DNA of 64,000 bases from Symbiodinium sp. CCMP2592 (lineage: Eukaryota > Sar > Dinophyceae > Suessiales > Symbiodiniaceae): positions 167,001 to 231,000 of the forward strand of contig CAJNDT010003212.1 in the NCBI GenBank assembly GCA_905221615.1, read 5' to 3'. The notes under the pieces are model-generated. The model was not told the origin of the DNA. It ran no database searches and was given only the letters and a program-made list of their open reading frames with translations. This document shows, piece after piece, positions 31,640-43,330 of the stretch. The position numbers were made by a program, and so were the translations under genes. The first letter of the stretch is position 1. Each line of letters begins with the position of its first letter.

Positions 31640-33600
31640 GCAGGTTGACTGGAGGGAGACAGCAGGGGTCATGGCCTCTGAGGGCATCGAAGGCCAAACT
31701 AAGGCCGCACATGTGCCTGCCATTTGTGCGACTGTGGTCGATGTCCCACTGCGTGCTGGCCAGGCAGTGCAGTCGGAGCAGGCAGCCTTTGACGAGGCCA
31801 AGAAGATAGGACTTCGCTTCGACCGACGTCGCAAGCATTTTCAGATGAGCCACGGCGGCTATTCGAGAACATTTCCTTGGGGCAAAAATGGCATGGATGT
31901 AGCAGCCGCATTTGAGATGGGCCGGGCATCTGTGAAACTGTTGGAAGAAAGCCAGTGCGAAACGTCTGGCTGGTCAGGCAAGAGGTGCGCAGACTACATG
32001 CGGGAACATGATCTGCCTGGCAAACGATCCAAGGTTTCTGAGCGACAAGACACGTGCGCGGGGTTCATGTGGAGTCTGACTTTTCCTGCCACGAAGCAGC
32101 CTGCACTTCCTGCTTCAGAGCCTGCGCAAGCTGCGGGCAGGCTTGACTCCACATGCAAGTCAGAAGTGGCCAAAGCAGGCCTTCCGGCTGCATTCAAGCT
32201 CCCCGACTCAACTCCATCAACATCGACATCCAAGAAGACGAAGACCCGTACCGAAGACGTTACAGCCACTCTGTTCCAATCCCAACAACCCAAGGAGGCT
32301 GTGTCTGGCAAAAGCGTGACGCAGTTGCACGATGCGGAAAGCATCAACCAGGCCACCAAGATCATCCTACCAAGAATTGCCCTGGTGAAGTATGCTGAAG
32401 CTGACCAGACACTGCGAGCTGCAGGTGGCGCTGCGCCGCCGGGTGTCGTTGCAGCCGTCCCCTTGGATAAAGGGCGACACAAAGGATTGCTCATGGCTCG
32501 CGGACTGTTCGTTGGTGCGGGAGAAGCAGCGGGCAACAAAGACGATGAGGAGTATGAAGCTTTCCGCAACATGCATGGGCTGTCTGTCCCGATTGGCAGG
32601 CGGGGGGGGGGGGCAGCGACACAAATGGTTGGCACATTTGGATCCCAGAAGGTGTTCGTAGGTTATACATATACAGTAATTATATGCATGCACACGCGCA
32701 CATACATACACACACATAGACGCACACGCAGTGTGTGCCTCTGTGGAAGGATCATCAGTGGAAGGGAGTTGTGCTCCGAAGATCTCGAGTGGGTGGTGAG
32801 TTCTGGACAGGAGCATGCGTTTGTGGCTGTTCTAGGGGCCACAGTCTCTGACCTGAAGATTTACGGGCTCTCCCAGCAGAAGTCGGAACTTGTTCCGCAA
32901 GGGCACGTCAGTGTCCAGGCGAAGGGCAAATTCTCCGCGCTACTTGACGGGTTTTGGTTTGTGCTTGACCGTGTCCGGCAATGCAACTTGGAGAAAGGGG
33001 TCGTGGACGCCTTCGACAAGGAGCTGGAAAGGCTTCGCGCTAGCAGCTCCCACTCCAAGGCCCCAGCAGAGCTGTCAACGGAAAGCCACGAGAAGCTCAT
33101 GGAGGCCGGGGCAAGCACCTCCATATCTGCCGTCATCGAGCTGTTGGACCAGCACGTTGACCGCCTGAAAACGGATGCTGCAGCAACTCTTGCCCAGTCA
33201 GGATACGGCGTGCTTCGCGCGGCGGCAAGTTGTGAGCCAGTTGTGAAAGAAGCCCTTCGAGCAGTGCCGGCGTGGATGCATAACGAGCCGGGCATTCTGG
33301 CCGGTGTCTGGTCTCGATGCGCTCAGCGCCTTCGCAGCTACCGCTCGCTTAGGATGTTCAGTCGCCTGAAGCTTGCCCTGGAAGAGCGGCTGGCGTTCCT
33401 GATGTCCCCAACGCACTCCAAAGAATGGCTAAACTCGTTGGCATCACAGGCAGAAGAGTGCGCTGACCTCAACGCACTGTTGGAAAGCCTACCTCACTTC
33501 GATGATCACGCGTGGTCACAGATCCAGCCAGACGACGTGGTCCGGCTGATGAAATTTTCTGCACAGCTACTGTCTCGCCTCGCTGAAGTCTCTTGGCTGG
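31640..33600 (+). CDS. AP2-like DNA-binding domain protein (transposon cargo)
   Basis: A long open frame, probably with at least two introns. The stretch near 31,706-31,768 carries the motif (CACATGTGCCTGCCATTTG) and ends with an AG acceptor before SEQAAFDEAKKIGLRFD. The interval ~32,600-32,745 has a G-run, a forward motif and CA-rich sequence that stays open by chance. IGLRFDRRRKHFQMSH and FPWGKNGMDVAAAFEMGRAS (~31,805-31,930) resemble one AP2/integrase-type DNA-binding unit (beta strands, then an amphipathic helix). The rest is helical, for example ISAVIELLDQHVDRLKTDAA and RLRSYRSLRMFSRLKLALEE. It may regulate or help transposition; both are inferences. The ORF end (~33,618) runs into a forward motif copy, so the true 3' end is uncertain. 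Confidence 0.45.
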
Positions 33601-33850
33601 TGTCGGTCCGTGTAACAGACACAAGTCTTTGGCACATCTGCGCACGAAAAGTTTAGAACGCTTGTAGTATGGGTTGAACTGGGCTGCAACAGCGACAGGG
33701 GCACCCCCGTAGCAGGCACAAGTCTTTGGCACATCTGTGCACGAAAAGGTCAGAAGGCTTGTTGTTCTGCATTTACCCCAAACCTAGCACCCCCTCTCCC
33801 CACTCTCCCCCTCTTCCACTCCCCATTTTTTTTGTCCCCGCCCAGGCAGT
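33601..33850 (+). repeat. Duplicated forward motif block
   Basis: ACACAAGTCTTTGGCACATC near 33,618 and its near copy near 33,716 are each followed by TG and GCACGAAAAG. They match the inner right TIR (CACAAGTCTTTGGCATAT read inward) better than most other motif copies do. Confidence 0.75.
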
Positions 33851-34165
33851 CTCAGCAGGAGCTCATCTCAACTCGATTTCCTCAAGCACTCCCAGGCGTC
33901 CTGCTGCTTGTGGACGTCACAACCCGGAGAGGTCGTACAGGATGATGCGCTCGCAGATTTCCAAGTGTGCTTTGGTGGCCGGGGCAAACGATGTGGATGA
34001 GGTTCTAGCGTTGATCCCTGAGAAGCGCAAGCGCAATTCGTCGGTGCCTTCAGCGCCGGTGCCCGCTCTGCAAGATGCTGACGGCAGGCAGAAGGCTGGT
34101 GTTCTTATGGATGGCTTCGCAGAGGATGCGGGAGACGCGGCAAACATAGTATACCAGCAGACATG
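33850..34165 (+). CDS. Short exon upstream of the transposase, unknown function
   Basis: After a pyrimidine-rich tract ending CCCGCCCAG (33,845), an open frame codes for RMMRSQISKCALVAGANDVD, EVLALIPEKRKRNSS and LMDGFAEDAGDAANIVYQQ. It could be the N-terminal exon of the transposase or a separate small gene. No family is recognised. Confidence 0.3.
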
Positions 34166-36250
34166 CCGCCCAAGCCCAAGCAGCACTATCGCAGGAAGCC
34201 TGGGGACTTGCCCACCATTGACGAGGTGTGCCAAGTGTGCCGGCGAGCGTTAGCTCTTCCGGCGGGAAGTGCAAGACAGAAGATTGTCCGTAGCGAATAT
34301 CCGCACATCATCCGAAGCAATGTGCTATCGAAGTGGCTGTCCCGTTACTTTCGGGAAAAGCTGTGGAAAGTGCCGCCAGAACTGGCAAAGAAATGGAAGA
34401 CCGTACCAGAGTACTGGGGCAAAGAATTCGGGCTATGCGTCTCGTCCAAAGGTCCTGCTACAATCGCTGGCATCCCGAAGGAGGTCATGCTGTTATGAAA
34501 CTGTCATGTGCCATGTGCCCGTGTTTATTCGGAGTGTAATGTATATATATATATGCACTGATACAGGTTTCTCCTGCTTATGCATCAACGTGCTTCCTTT
34601 CGTGTGTCCGACTCGGGATTCGCTTGCAGGTGGCGAGGCTGGTGGATCATGCGCAGTCGGAGTCTGTCATGGGACTCACAGACGCTACAAAGCGTGCGGA
34701 CGCTGCTCAGTCATCCCGGCATCTCAAGAGATCGATCGTTGCTGCGATGAGTCAGTACAGCAATCGGGTCGAGCAGCAGACACTCAGTATCCAAGGCGCA
34801 AATCAGCAGGCGTGGGCAGAATTCAAAGAAGAAGTAAAGAAAAATGGCAGCGGTGACAAAACTTTGGCAAAGGCAGTGAAAACTTTGCGCAGGAAAGTCC
34901 AGCCATTGGCACGGTCATTCAGATCGTGGAAGCCAAATGCGATGACAACTGCCAGGTTCAACAGGTTCTTCAAGAACATCACACAAAAATGCAACACATC
35001 CGGAAATTACTTGACTTTCGATGACCCGCGAATGGTGGCCTCGCGCCATCATCACAGGGAAACCGTGCGAGAACATAACATCAAGCAGCAGTTGATTTTG
35101 TGCCTCGACTTCATATGTGTATATGTATATACATATACCAGACGTCTTAGAGTCTTAGACATAGAGATGTGCCATCCATTTGTTGATCAAATACACATAT
35201 GCGTGTGTGTGTGTGTGTGAATATACACACACAAGTGGTTGTGTGGCTCAGGAATTTTGATCAAAGCTGGCGCTCTTTGTATCATGTGGGCAAGAAGGCA
35301 GTCCGGAAGAGGTGCGGCCGCAGCGAGATTGCGTCCGGGAAGCAGAGCCAACGAGCTGGGAGAGGCAAAGGCCATCACAGCAAGCGCAAGAAGGGCCAGG
35401 GCAAACAAAAGTTACGATCGTCGGGCACCCCGAAGGAGGACTTTCGCTTCGACCCCATAGGCAATGTGCTTAGGCTGCACCATCGTATTGCTTGCCTGCC
35501 CGAATCATGTTACGTTCTTCGGGATATGCCACCCTTTGGTGCGCCGAGGCAAGACGCTGTTTCAGCGTGTGCGCATCCACCTGGGCCAATGGCAGCCCGG
35601 GACCGGTCGCCATAAGCATACCGGCCGGGACTGTCAGCGGCAAGCTGATAGCGCAGTGGAATCGCCAATTCGTCGGTCGCGCTCGGTGGATAGTTTCCAC
35701 CACGGAGTCCCACATGTTTAACGCGGAAGCCATACTCGAACTTTTCGAAGAGCTCTACACGCCGGCCTTCAAGTTGCAAAGGAGCTGCTGCGGCCTTTCC
35801 TTACAAGATAAGGGCCTCTTGTTATGCGACGCCTTTACGGGCGTTCATGCCGCCACATTCGGTCTCGTGGAGAGACGACAGAGATGGGGGGATCAGAACA
35901 ATGTGGAGATGCCGCACTTGCAACCGGGTGGATGGAGTGCGAAAGGCCAACCGGCCGATAGGCTGTTTGGGCTATATAAACAAAGAGTGAAACTACTGAT
36001 GGATCGCAGCTTGGGCTTCAATGAAGACTATTTCAGCCGGAGCAGATTTCATACCCTTCCACTGTCTTGTTTGGGGGCCCCCAAGAGATCCGTGAACTTT
36101 GAAGAGGCGCATTTGATTTCCGTACAGTGTTGGTGGGAACTCCCGCTGAAGCTGTTTCGCATGGCCTGGCTGCAGACGGGGTACGTTTCGCCGGATGAAA
36201 TGGCCTCCATGACTGGAGAGGATGCTTCATCTTTTGAGAAGGCCGGCTGA
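34163..36250 (+). CDS. Pogo/Tc1-like DDE transposase with introns
   Basis: The first exon from ATG 34,163 encodes a basic, helical start (MPPKPKQHYRRKPGDLPTID, then LSKWLSRYFREKLWKVPPEL), likely the DNA-binding part. A second exon (~34,628-35,090) is helical and Lys-rich. The catalytic part follows: first Asp in WLRNFDQSWRSLYHVGKKAV (codon 35,259); then HMFNAEAILELFEELYTPAF; second Asp in KGLLLCDAFTGVHA (codon 35,828); third acidic residue in GQPADRLFGLYKQRVK (codon 35,957), 43 residues later. The QPxD...FK pattern and a C-terminal CWWELPLKLFRMAWLQTGYV are typical of pogo/DDE_1 transposases. Introns lie at about 34,500-34,625, 35,090-35,240 and 35,450-35,580; motif copies lie at ~35,168 and ~35,525. 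It would cut at the terminal repeats and insert at TA. Confidence 0.72.
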
Positions 36251-36361
36251 GATATGCCTTCCTTTTGTGTAGGACTTTTGGGTCCAGCTGTTGCTCTGGT
36301 TCCTTCGACACACATCTAAAATAAGAGATATATATATATATATATATTGTAGAATCGAATC

Positions 36362-37230
36362 TCTTCCAGGTCACAGGGACAGCTCCCGCAGAAATCGACG
36401 TCGTGGATGCTAACCCACTCTTGCGCATGAATCCGCCTTCTTGCTCAGAGGTGCTGGGCGCCGCGGCACCCGGAGAAGTGGTGTATATGTGGCAATATGA
36501 GGATCGATCGGCCCTGGCTGATGCCTCCTCCGGCAGCTCGGCAGTTCCAGCCGAATCTTGCGAATGGCGGCCTTTGCCTAAACTGCTGTACAGACTCCTG
36601 GACCGTGAATACGGTCGGTATTTGCATCCCGACGAAAGTCGTGCTCCTCCGCACCCGATCAGCAGCTTCGTGGTACATTGCAGTTTCGGCTACGAAATGC
36701 AGCGATCTTGGGTGTTCAGCAATTCGTCAGCACTCCCAGCTGGCGGGCGCAAGCTTCACACCACGAAGACTGGCAAGGAACGTGGCCAGTACATGATGGT
36801 GAACTTCGACAGGTCTTCGCTGAAGGTTCAGTTCAACGGACAGCCTCAGTGCAGGGTGCGCTGCTGCAAGGTGACGCATGAAGCGGGGGAAATTCTGACC
36901 GAGGGGGATATGACTACTTTGCGCGATCGACTGAGATGCTACTTGGACGACGGTGATGAGGATCATCATACATCCGACGGAGTGCAAGAAGCTGCCCAGA
37001 GCGTGGAGGAGGTGTTTGTGTGTCATTTTGCAAAGAGTCTGTGTGCGGTGTAACCTGATGTGCCAGCGACTTGTGCAGGCAGAAGATGCTGGCCATCCAG
37101 ATGCCAATGCTATGCTGGCGATCCCCGAAATGTTGCCGAATTCTGAGGAGGAGATGTGTTTGCTGGTTCATTCCATGCATGAATGCGCAAAGGAAGGTTG
37201 TGCAGAAATACCTGACGTATCACGTGTAAG
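36362..37230 (+). CDS. Possible WWE-like domain protein, two exons
   Basis: After acceptor CTCTTCCAG|GTCAC (~36,370) an open frame codes for VDANPLLRMNPPSCSEVLG, VVYMWQYEDRS, EWRPLPKLLYRLLDREYGRY and then GQYMMVNFDRSSLKVQFNGQ, PQCRVRCCK. The last part resembles the second half of a WWE domain (Tyr-x-x-Asn/Asp-Phe ... Gln-x-Asn ... Arg-x-Arg), which in relatives binds ADP-ribose. Intron 37,012-37,078 (GT-AG, 67 nt) joins AQSVEE to AEDAGHPDANAML in phase 0, and its last bases are the motif (TGTGCCAGCGACTTGTGCAG). The second exon continues to about 37,226. It could instead be a C-terminal extension of the transposase. Assignment is tentative. Confidence 0.4.
37012..37078 (+). other. 67-nt intron ending in the transposon motif
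   Basis: GTGTTTGTG at the donor, and TGTGCCAGCGACTTGTGCAG right at the acceptor. Splicing keeps phase 0 and skips an in-frame stop (37,051), which supports it being real. Confidence 0.65.
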
Positions 37231-37539
37231 TGTGTGTGTGTATATATATAAATAACTCATTCGAAGGCAGAGGAAGCGGGCGATGCTGACGCCAATCTGC
37301 GGTGTGCTGCGACGTCACACATCCGTGTGACCACGGAGGAAGAGGCCATGGAGTCGTTTGTTGTTGTGAGATGACAGATGCCAAGTGCTGCGCATGAAGG
37401 CAGCTCCGTCTTCCGATCTCGGCGCTGGCCGAGAACCCATGGATGCGCTGGCAGCAAGCTATGTCACATGGCTGTTTGTGATTTTCGACCCGCACGTGTG
37501 CCATCCTTTTGTGCAGCAACCGTATAGAAGTTGTGCGCT

Positions 37540-37830
37540 CAGGCTTCTGAGGAGGAAGGCAGCGAGGAATTTCCGCCGTTGGGCCCGGAATGGACTGTGC
37601 TGATGCAGCGAACGAGCTCTGGCTCTACACAGGTCCGCATCCCGCAGGAGCCAGGAGCGTTCTCTACACCAGCGAGCGACAAAATGGACCTGGCCCCAGG
37701 GAGCCGCATTCAGCGGCGAGGGCCGGACCACTGCTTCCAGGTGCACTACAAGGTTTCAGGATCACCTGCGTATTCCAAGAACTTTTCTTGGAACATCCAG
37801 CCCAACGCCGAGCCCTCTCAGGACGTTCGT
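37540..37830 (+). CDS. Coding fragment of unknown function
   Basis: Downstream of a motif copy (~37,497) and acceptor TATAGAAG, an open frame reads SEEFPPLGPEWTVLMQRTSS, then SRIQRRGPDHCFQVHYKVSG, SPAYSKNFSWNIQPNAE. It looks like one exon, perhaps of the preceding gene. No family is recognised. Confidence 0.3.
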
Positions 37831-38467
37831 AGCATCATGACAGTGTGTGTATTTTCTGTCCAGATAATCGGACTCGTGACAGGAGTCCGCTCTGCAACAA
37901 GCCATTGCGTGGACGTGGCAACAGTATGACCTCCATGGTCCCAGTGCATGAACCGAGTAGATGCATGGCGAGTCTCACGTGCTTTGGCGGAGCCTTCAGG
38001 TGGGACACGTAAACAGGCAACATATGGGCTATACTGATGGACACACGCTGGGGAATCCTTTCGAAATTCAGATTCCAACCCAAAGGCTCCCGAATGAATG
38101 TGAGTGCAAGCGAGGGTGGTGCACCGCCGTTATCAGTTTCGTTGATGCCCCTTTGTACACAGATGCCTTGGGCTACGTTACACTGATTTTACAAGCTTGC
38201 CTAAATTTGACGGTGGTAATTCCTCTGGTGTGCCAGAAATCTGTGGGAAGGAGATAAAATCCGACGAGTTTTGCAATGCCGTGCATTGGTGACAGTATTC
38301 TTTGCAGTACAAGCTTCTTTTTTTGCAAGTTGTGCCGCCAGGACCTACGGCGTGGTCATGAAGGTCGTCATGTGCCAGCCACTTGTGGGTTTAAGACTTC
38401 TGCTCGTACTTCGGTGCGTTTTCTTGCCCGTCTGAGTTCTTACACAGGTCCGAGAGCTTTTAGGATG

Positions 38468-38507
<40 letters not shown>

Positions 38508-38800
38508 TTTTTGGCTACTAGAAGTGGTGATGAAGATGATGATGACCATTGTGGTCGCCACGCACCAGTTCACAACAGCTCCTATCATCACGATGTGTCA
38601 TATGGCCGCCGTGAATTTCGACCCTCGCGTGTGCCAGTGTAGCAGCCGTATTTCGTTAGGCAGTTTTCTTTCGGAGCACGTTTCTCCTTTGCTCCCACTT
38701 TTGAATCTCGCTGCCGCGCATGCTCCGGTTCGAGTTTCGTGTTGCCTGCGCTCAGGCTTCTGGCGAGGAAGACGACGGGGACTTTCTTGTCCTTGCAAGT
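37831..38800 (+). other. Non-coding interval with TA microsatellite
   Basis: Motif copies occur at ~38,370 and ~38,630 and a (TA)n run at about 38,468-38,504. GCGCTCAGGCTTCTG-GAGGAAG at ~38,748 echoes ~37,537, suggesting a decayed duplication. No gene is supported. Confidence 0.35.
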
Positions 38801-38814
38801 TGCTGCGCGTCCCT

Positions 38815-39545
38815 GCGTGTGGATGCTGGTGTGCCAGCCATTTGTGCAGAGTAACATAGCTGCAAGAGGTCCCGGTCTAGCATCTCTCATTCCGGGCCTT
38901 TTATTGTTCACTATGCCAGAACCCGAAACTGTGAGCCACAACTAGATGATCCTTTACCCAAAGCCCAAAGCCCCATTGAAGTTTGGAGCCGGGCGTCCAC
39001 ACGAATGGCATTGTGATGGGGTGTTGCAGCACGGCACGGGCCTGTTTGCGGGTGCTGATGTGCCAGCCATTTGTGTAGAGTCTACAAGGCAAGAGGTCCC
39101 GGTCTAGCATCTGAATCTCTCATTCCGGGTCTTATTGTACTCACGGTGAGCCATAGTTAATCCTCTACCCAAAGCCCAAAGCCCCATTAGAAGTTTGGGG
39201 CCGGGCGTCCAAACAAATGGCACTGTGATTGGGTGTTGCTTCACGTGCCCGTGTGGGTGCTGGTGTGCCAGCCATTTGTGTAGAGTAACACAGCTGCAAA
39301 AGGTCCCGGTCTGGCGTCTCTCCTTCCGGGCCTCTTATTATACTCACAATGACAAATCCCGAAACTGTGAGCCACAATTAGATAATCCTCTACCCAAAGC
39401 CCAAAGCCCCATTGAAGTTTGGAGCCGGGCGTCCACACGAATGGCATTGTGATTGGGTGTTGCATGTGCCTGTGTGCGGGTGCTGATGTGCCAGCCATTT
39501 GTGTAGAGTAACATTGCCGAATAAAACATAGCTGCAAGAGGTCTA
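38815..39545 (+). repeat. Right subterminal tandem repeat with reverse motif copies
   Basis: Four units with a period of ~204-229 bp. Each contains GTGCCAGCCATTTGTG (at ~38,831, ~39,060, ~39,264, ~39,489), CAAGAGGTCCCGGTCT or a variant, and CCAAAGCCCCATT followed by GGGCGTCCA. With the right TIR they give five reverse-oriented motif copies, mirroring the forward copies at the left end. Confidence 0.85.
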
Positions 39546-39599
39546 GCAGCCTGGCAGGCAATATTCACGGCGTGGCGCATGCTTTTTGTATAGGTTATG

Positions 39600-39760
39600 T
39601 ATATAGGCGTTGTTTCTGGCTCATCCGCACAAGGCCACCAGGCAACCCTGCTTGGAAAACTTGCGAAGGCTTTGCGAAGCTCGGTTTAAGGTAAGGCGTG
39701 TTTCTGACACATCCCTGCAAAGCCACCTTTGTTCGAAGGCTCTGGATTTGCAAAAGCCCG
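39600..39760 (+). repeat. Two diverged direct repeats near the right end
   Basis: GGCGTTGTTTCTGGCTCATC (~39,607) and GGCGTGTTTCTGACACATCC (~39,697) start two ~90-bp related blocks, each continuing with GCAAAGCCACC- or CAAGGCCACC-type sequence and CGAAGGCT. Confidence 0.6.
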
Positions 39761-39938
39761 AGAAGAGATCGGACTAGGAACCTGTCGGCGCATCTTGACG
39801 GAAAAAGAAAGACCCTCCGCGCACAAATAGATGGCACGCGATCCGCAAATAGGCGTTTTTTTATCGACTGGGTGCATGTCATCTTGGCCCCCATGTCCAT
39901 CCCCCCGGGGGGGGGCGTATGCCGTCCACTCGGTCGAG

Positions 39939-39968
39939 CCGTATATGCCAAAGACTTGTGAACTACTA
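39939..39968 (-). repeat. Right terminal inverted repeat
   Basis: It reads CCGTATATGCCAAAGAC and then TTGTGAACTACTA on the + strand, the inverse of the left end. It is followed by the TA target duplication and then directly by LINE ORF2 sequence (TCAATCAAAGG). Confidence 0.92.
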
Positions 39969-42448
39969 TATCAATCAAAGGGCAGGAACTTTTTGATGCG
40001 GTCAAAAGAATGTCCCACAAGGCCGTCGGCCCCGACCAATGGGGTGCCGAGACCCTGCACCTGCCATCTGAGTGGTGGGAAGCCTTGGGACGACTCTGGA
40101 CATTTGTGCTCTCCAGTGGGCAAGTCCCACTGCTGTGGAGACGTGCGTTGGTAATACTTGTCCCTAAAGCACATACTGAGTACCGCCCCATAGCGCTGAC
40201 ATCCTTCTTTTGGCGCGCGGGTGCCCGCATCCTGTGCAGGCGTATGCAAGCGTGGATTGCATCGTGGTGCTCGCCCCAGGCTGCTGGAGGAGCCCCAGGC
40301 AAAGGCACCACTGACGCTCATGGCGTCATCTTGCAGAGCTGGCACCAGGGTGCCAAAGCCTACATTCAACAAGACTTATCCGCGTATTTTGACAGCATCA
40401 GGCTCCCACAGCTGCTCACCATCCTTGACCACATGCGGGCCCCGCCGTGCCTGGGCAGGCTGCTGGCATCGTTCTACAGCAATGCTCAAAGATTGTTCAA
40501 GGTCTCCAAAGTCACCAATGGAAGGTGGAGGACGCCTTCTAAAGGTCTTCTGCAGGGGTGTCCCCTGTCTCCCCTGTGCGCCCTTTTGATCGGCAATGTG
40601 TGGCATGCTTACGTCACCCGGGGCGGTCCCACCAAGGCGCTTATCTTCGTGGACGATAGGCTCTTATGGGCGCCGCCAGGGGCCAGGGACGTGGAGGCGG
40701 CTCTCGTGGATGGGGTGACGCGAAGTAATTTCTTTGATAAGGTCATGAATTTTACCTGCCGTCCCTCGAAGTGCGCGATTGTCGAGCCTAAGGCCCGCCC
40801 CAAGCTGAGTACACTAGCGGCACAGTTGGGATATCCGACCCGTCACCGTTTGGAAATCTTGGGCCTCACTGTTGAGCTTGACAGTGGAAAAACAGGCTTA
40901 CTTAAGATGAGTGTTGACACCCTCCAGGCTCGCCTTCGCGCCCTAAACATCCTGAACCCCTCTTTCGGTGTGGCAAGGGTCGTGTGTTCCAGTTTGGTTT
41001 TCGCTGCTCTGGCTTGGGCTGCAGGCATCGCAGCCCCGGAAGCGAAGGATCTCACCGCCATCCGGAAGTCGGTCCACCGAGCCCTCAAACCTCAGATCAC
41101 AGGCGAAACTCCGTGGGTCCTTCTAGCCGAAGTCCACGGATGGCAGTGGGACCCCAAATGGCTTTTGCAATGGAGGGCCTTATGTGCAGTCGGGAGACAT
41201 GTGACAAGGGGTGCAGCTCAAAGTGACAACCCGGTGCAGGCTGTCCTCCCCCATGCCGTCAGCACCGCCACCGACTTGGGCTGGACACTTGAACTCAATG
41301 GCGCCGCCATCTCTCGAGTCGACGATGCCGGGCAGACGACGTTTTTGGTTCGGGTGGCAGAACATCCAAGTTTTGCGCGACTGGCTCACCGAAGAGCACC
41401 GCAAGCGAGGCATCGCAAGCTGTGGACGTGTCAAGACCTCTTACCACCGTGCAGAGGTAGGCCTTGCTATGGGCCTAAATCTTGATGCACCGTGCCCGAG
41501 CATCCGCTTCGCCCTGGCTGGCCACAGACTTCTCGGACAGAGTCAGACACTTGATGTTCGCCGAGCCTCTCTGGCCACAGGCGGTTCGGCCTGGTACCAC
41601 CGTCAGCGCCTCCCTTCTATGCGTGATTCTGAGGTCAAATGCCTGTGCAATCTCTCCCCTCGCGAGCCCACGTTACGTGGGTATGCCCAAAGACAGTTGT
41701 GCACAGGCAGGGTCTCCGGACCCCCACGAACAGAGTAGAAGAAAGGCTGTTTGGAGCCCCCCTGCCGGAATACCCAGCTGCCCCTGATGGCAACCAGGTC
41801 CCAGCCATGATTCAGGCTTTACGAGACCACTTCTGTCAGCTCCTGACACATGATGCCGGCAACATTCTTGTTGCCAGTGATGGGAGCCATCATCTTGGGG
41901 TAGGTGCTTGTGCAGTGGTGACGGAGAGTTCCGAAGACACCTTCTCCGCAGGAGATGATGCCGAAGACCAATCTCCCTTTCGGTACGAGATGGTCGGTTT
42001 GAATGCCCTCCTGCAGGCTCTCCCGAGGGGGCCGCGGTACAACAACTCCACCGTAACCGTCTTGGTCGATTGCCAAAGTGCTTTGGATTCTGTTCAGCGT
42101 CCCGACACTAGCAAGCTCAGATCCCTGGCTGAGGAGTCGGCTGCGTTGTTGCAAGCACTCCGTCGGGACTATAAAGCTGTTCACCTGGTGTGGGTCCCCT
42201 CGCACAACAAACGACTTGATTGGCAACCGCCTTTAGGGTTGGATGATCGCCGATGTCGTGACCTGAATGACAAGGCCGACCGGGCAGCCAACCAAAGACG
42301 TGACTCAAGGGCCCAAGGCTCCTCTCGAGTGGCGTGGCATCGCCGCTTTGAGGAAGCTGAGCGATGGGAAGTTGCTGCAATCTCTGCGGCAGCCGCATCA
42401 TCTGCCCTTCTGTACGATCATCTCAAGCCTTTGGACTCCCCTCCCTAG
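39969..42448 (+). pseudogene. LINE copy A ORF2, RT and RNase H part
   Basis: ORF2 resumes directly after the TA duplication. The RT frame runs to 41,485: AYIQQDLSAYFDSIR (motif A, ~40,362), GLLQGCPLSPLCALL (motif B, ~40,547) and ALIFVDDRLLW (motif C, ~40,643). RNase H is in other frames: one shift near 41,335 (also present in copy B) and a second at 41,657, where 4 bases present in copy B are missing. RNase H residues are SDGSHHLGVGA (~41,877), EMVGLNALL, VDCQSALDSV (~42,064) and DKADRAAN (~42,270). Intact, it would reverse-transcribe element RNA at the nicked target. Confidence 0.8.
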
Positions 42449-43330
42449 CTGGTGGCTTTATACCGTTTAGGCTCTTCCCTAGGTGTGCGCTGCCAAGCTG
42501 CACCCAACTTGGTTGTCGTAGTGTGCCAAGCCTACTTGCCCACTCCCTTTGCGTGTGGTTCCCTAGTGTTGGTTTAGGCCCACCCCTTAATGCCCGTGAG
42601 CTCCTGCAAGCTCCTCCTCTACGGGTTTGCTCAGGTTTAGGCCCCGTCTTTCCCTTAGTGGTACCGGTGTGCAACCGGCGTGAACTCCAAGCTGCATGAG
42701 CGCGGCCTCGCTTGTTGCGTGATGCTGCTGCCGTGGCTGGGGATTGCGCTCATATGCCATCTGAGGATCTGCAAGGTCCTTGTTCTCTCCCTTTGGGTTC
42801 CTTTGGGTTTAGGCCCTTCCTTCCCCCCTTAGGGTTCCCGTGTGCACCTGGAGTGAGCTCAGAGCCTTTGCTGAGCGCGGCTCTGCTTAAATGAGCGCTG
42901 CTGCTGCTGGCGAGAGCATCTGATCCCAGGAAACATTTCTTACGACAAATGCTGCTCGATAAGTGGGGCTGTAGCCCATCCTCGGCAGTGCCTGCCCTCT
43001 ACCAGTGTTGACCCCTTCAATAGGGTCGATATTTCCTTCTTGCGCTTGAGCACCGTCCGGTGCACCTCACGGGACCGTGGCGATGCTTCTTGCAGCCGGT
43101 TGTCCCTTTTTCTTTGCCAAAAACAACAAGGTGCGCGAACCCCTGGGGTGCGCTAACACTTGACACAACTTTGCCTGGACCTGCTGCTCTGCGCAGGGCC
43201 TTCTTCAAAACGTTAACGACTCGAAACACCTTGTGCTACCTCGTCGAGACTTCACTGTGCCCTCCGCGGTCGCTGCGCTGGGGCTGCTGCGCTGTGGTTG
43301 CTGCGGCTGCTGCGGTCTTCTGGAGCCCGC
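42449..43330 (+). other. LINE copy A 3' region with conserved hairpins
   Basis: Non-coding and related to 54,098-54,885 of copy B. Repeated phrases TTGGTTTAGGCCCACC and GGGTTTAGGCCC are shared. Four hairpins in order at 42,966-43,063 have counterparts in copy B, with some base-pair exchanges that keep the stems. They probably form the 3' RNA structure recognised by the element's RT. Confidence 0.6.

Noticed and set aside
32600..32745. Coding sequence of the AP2-like protein through the CA-rich stretch
   Set aside because: A G-run, a forward motif copy and CA/TA-rich sequence suggest an intron that happens to stay open.
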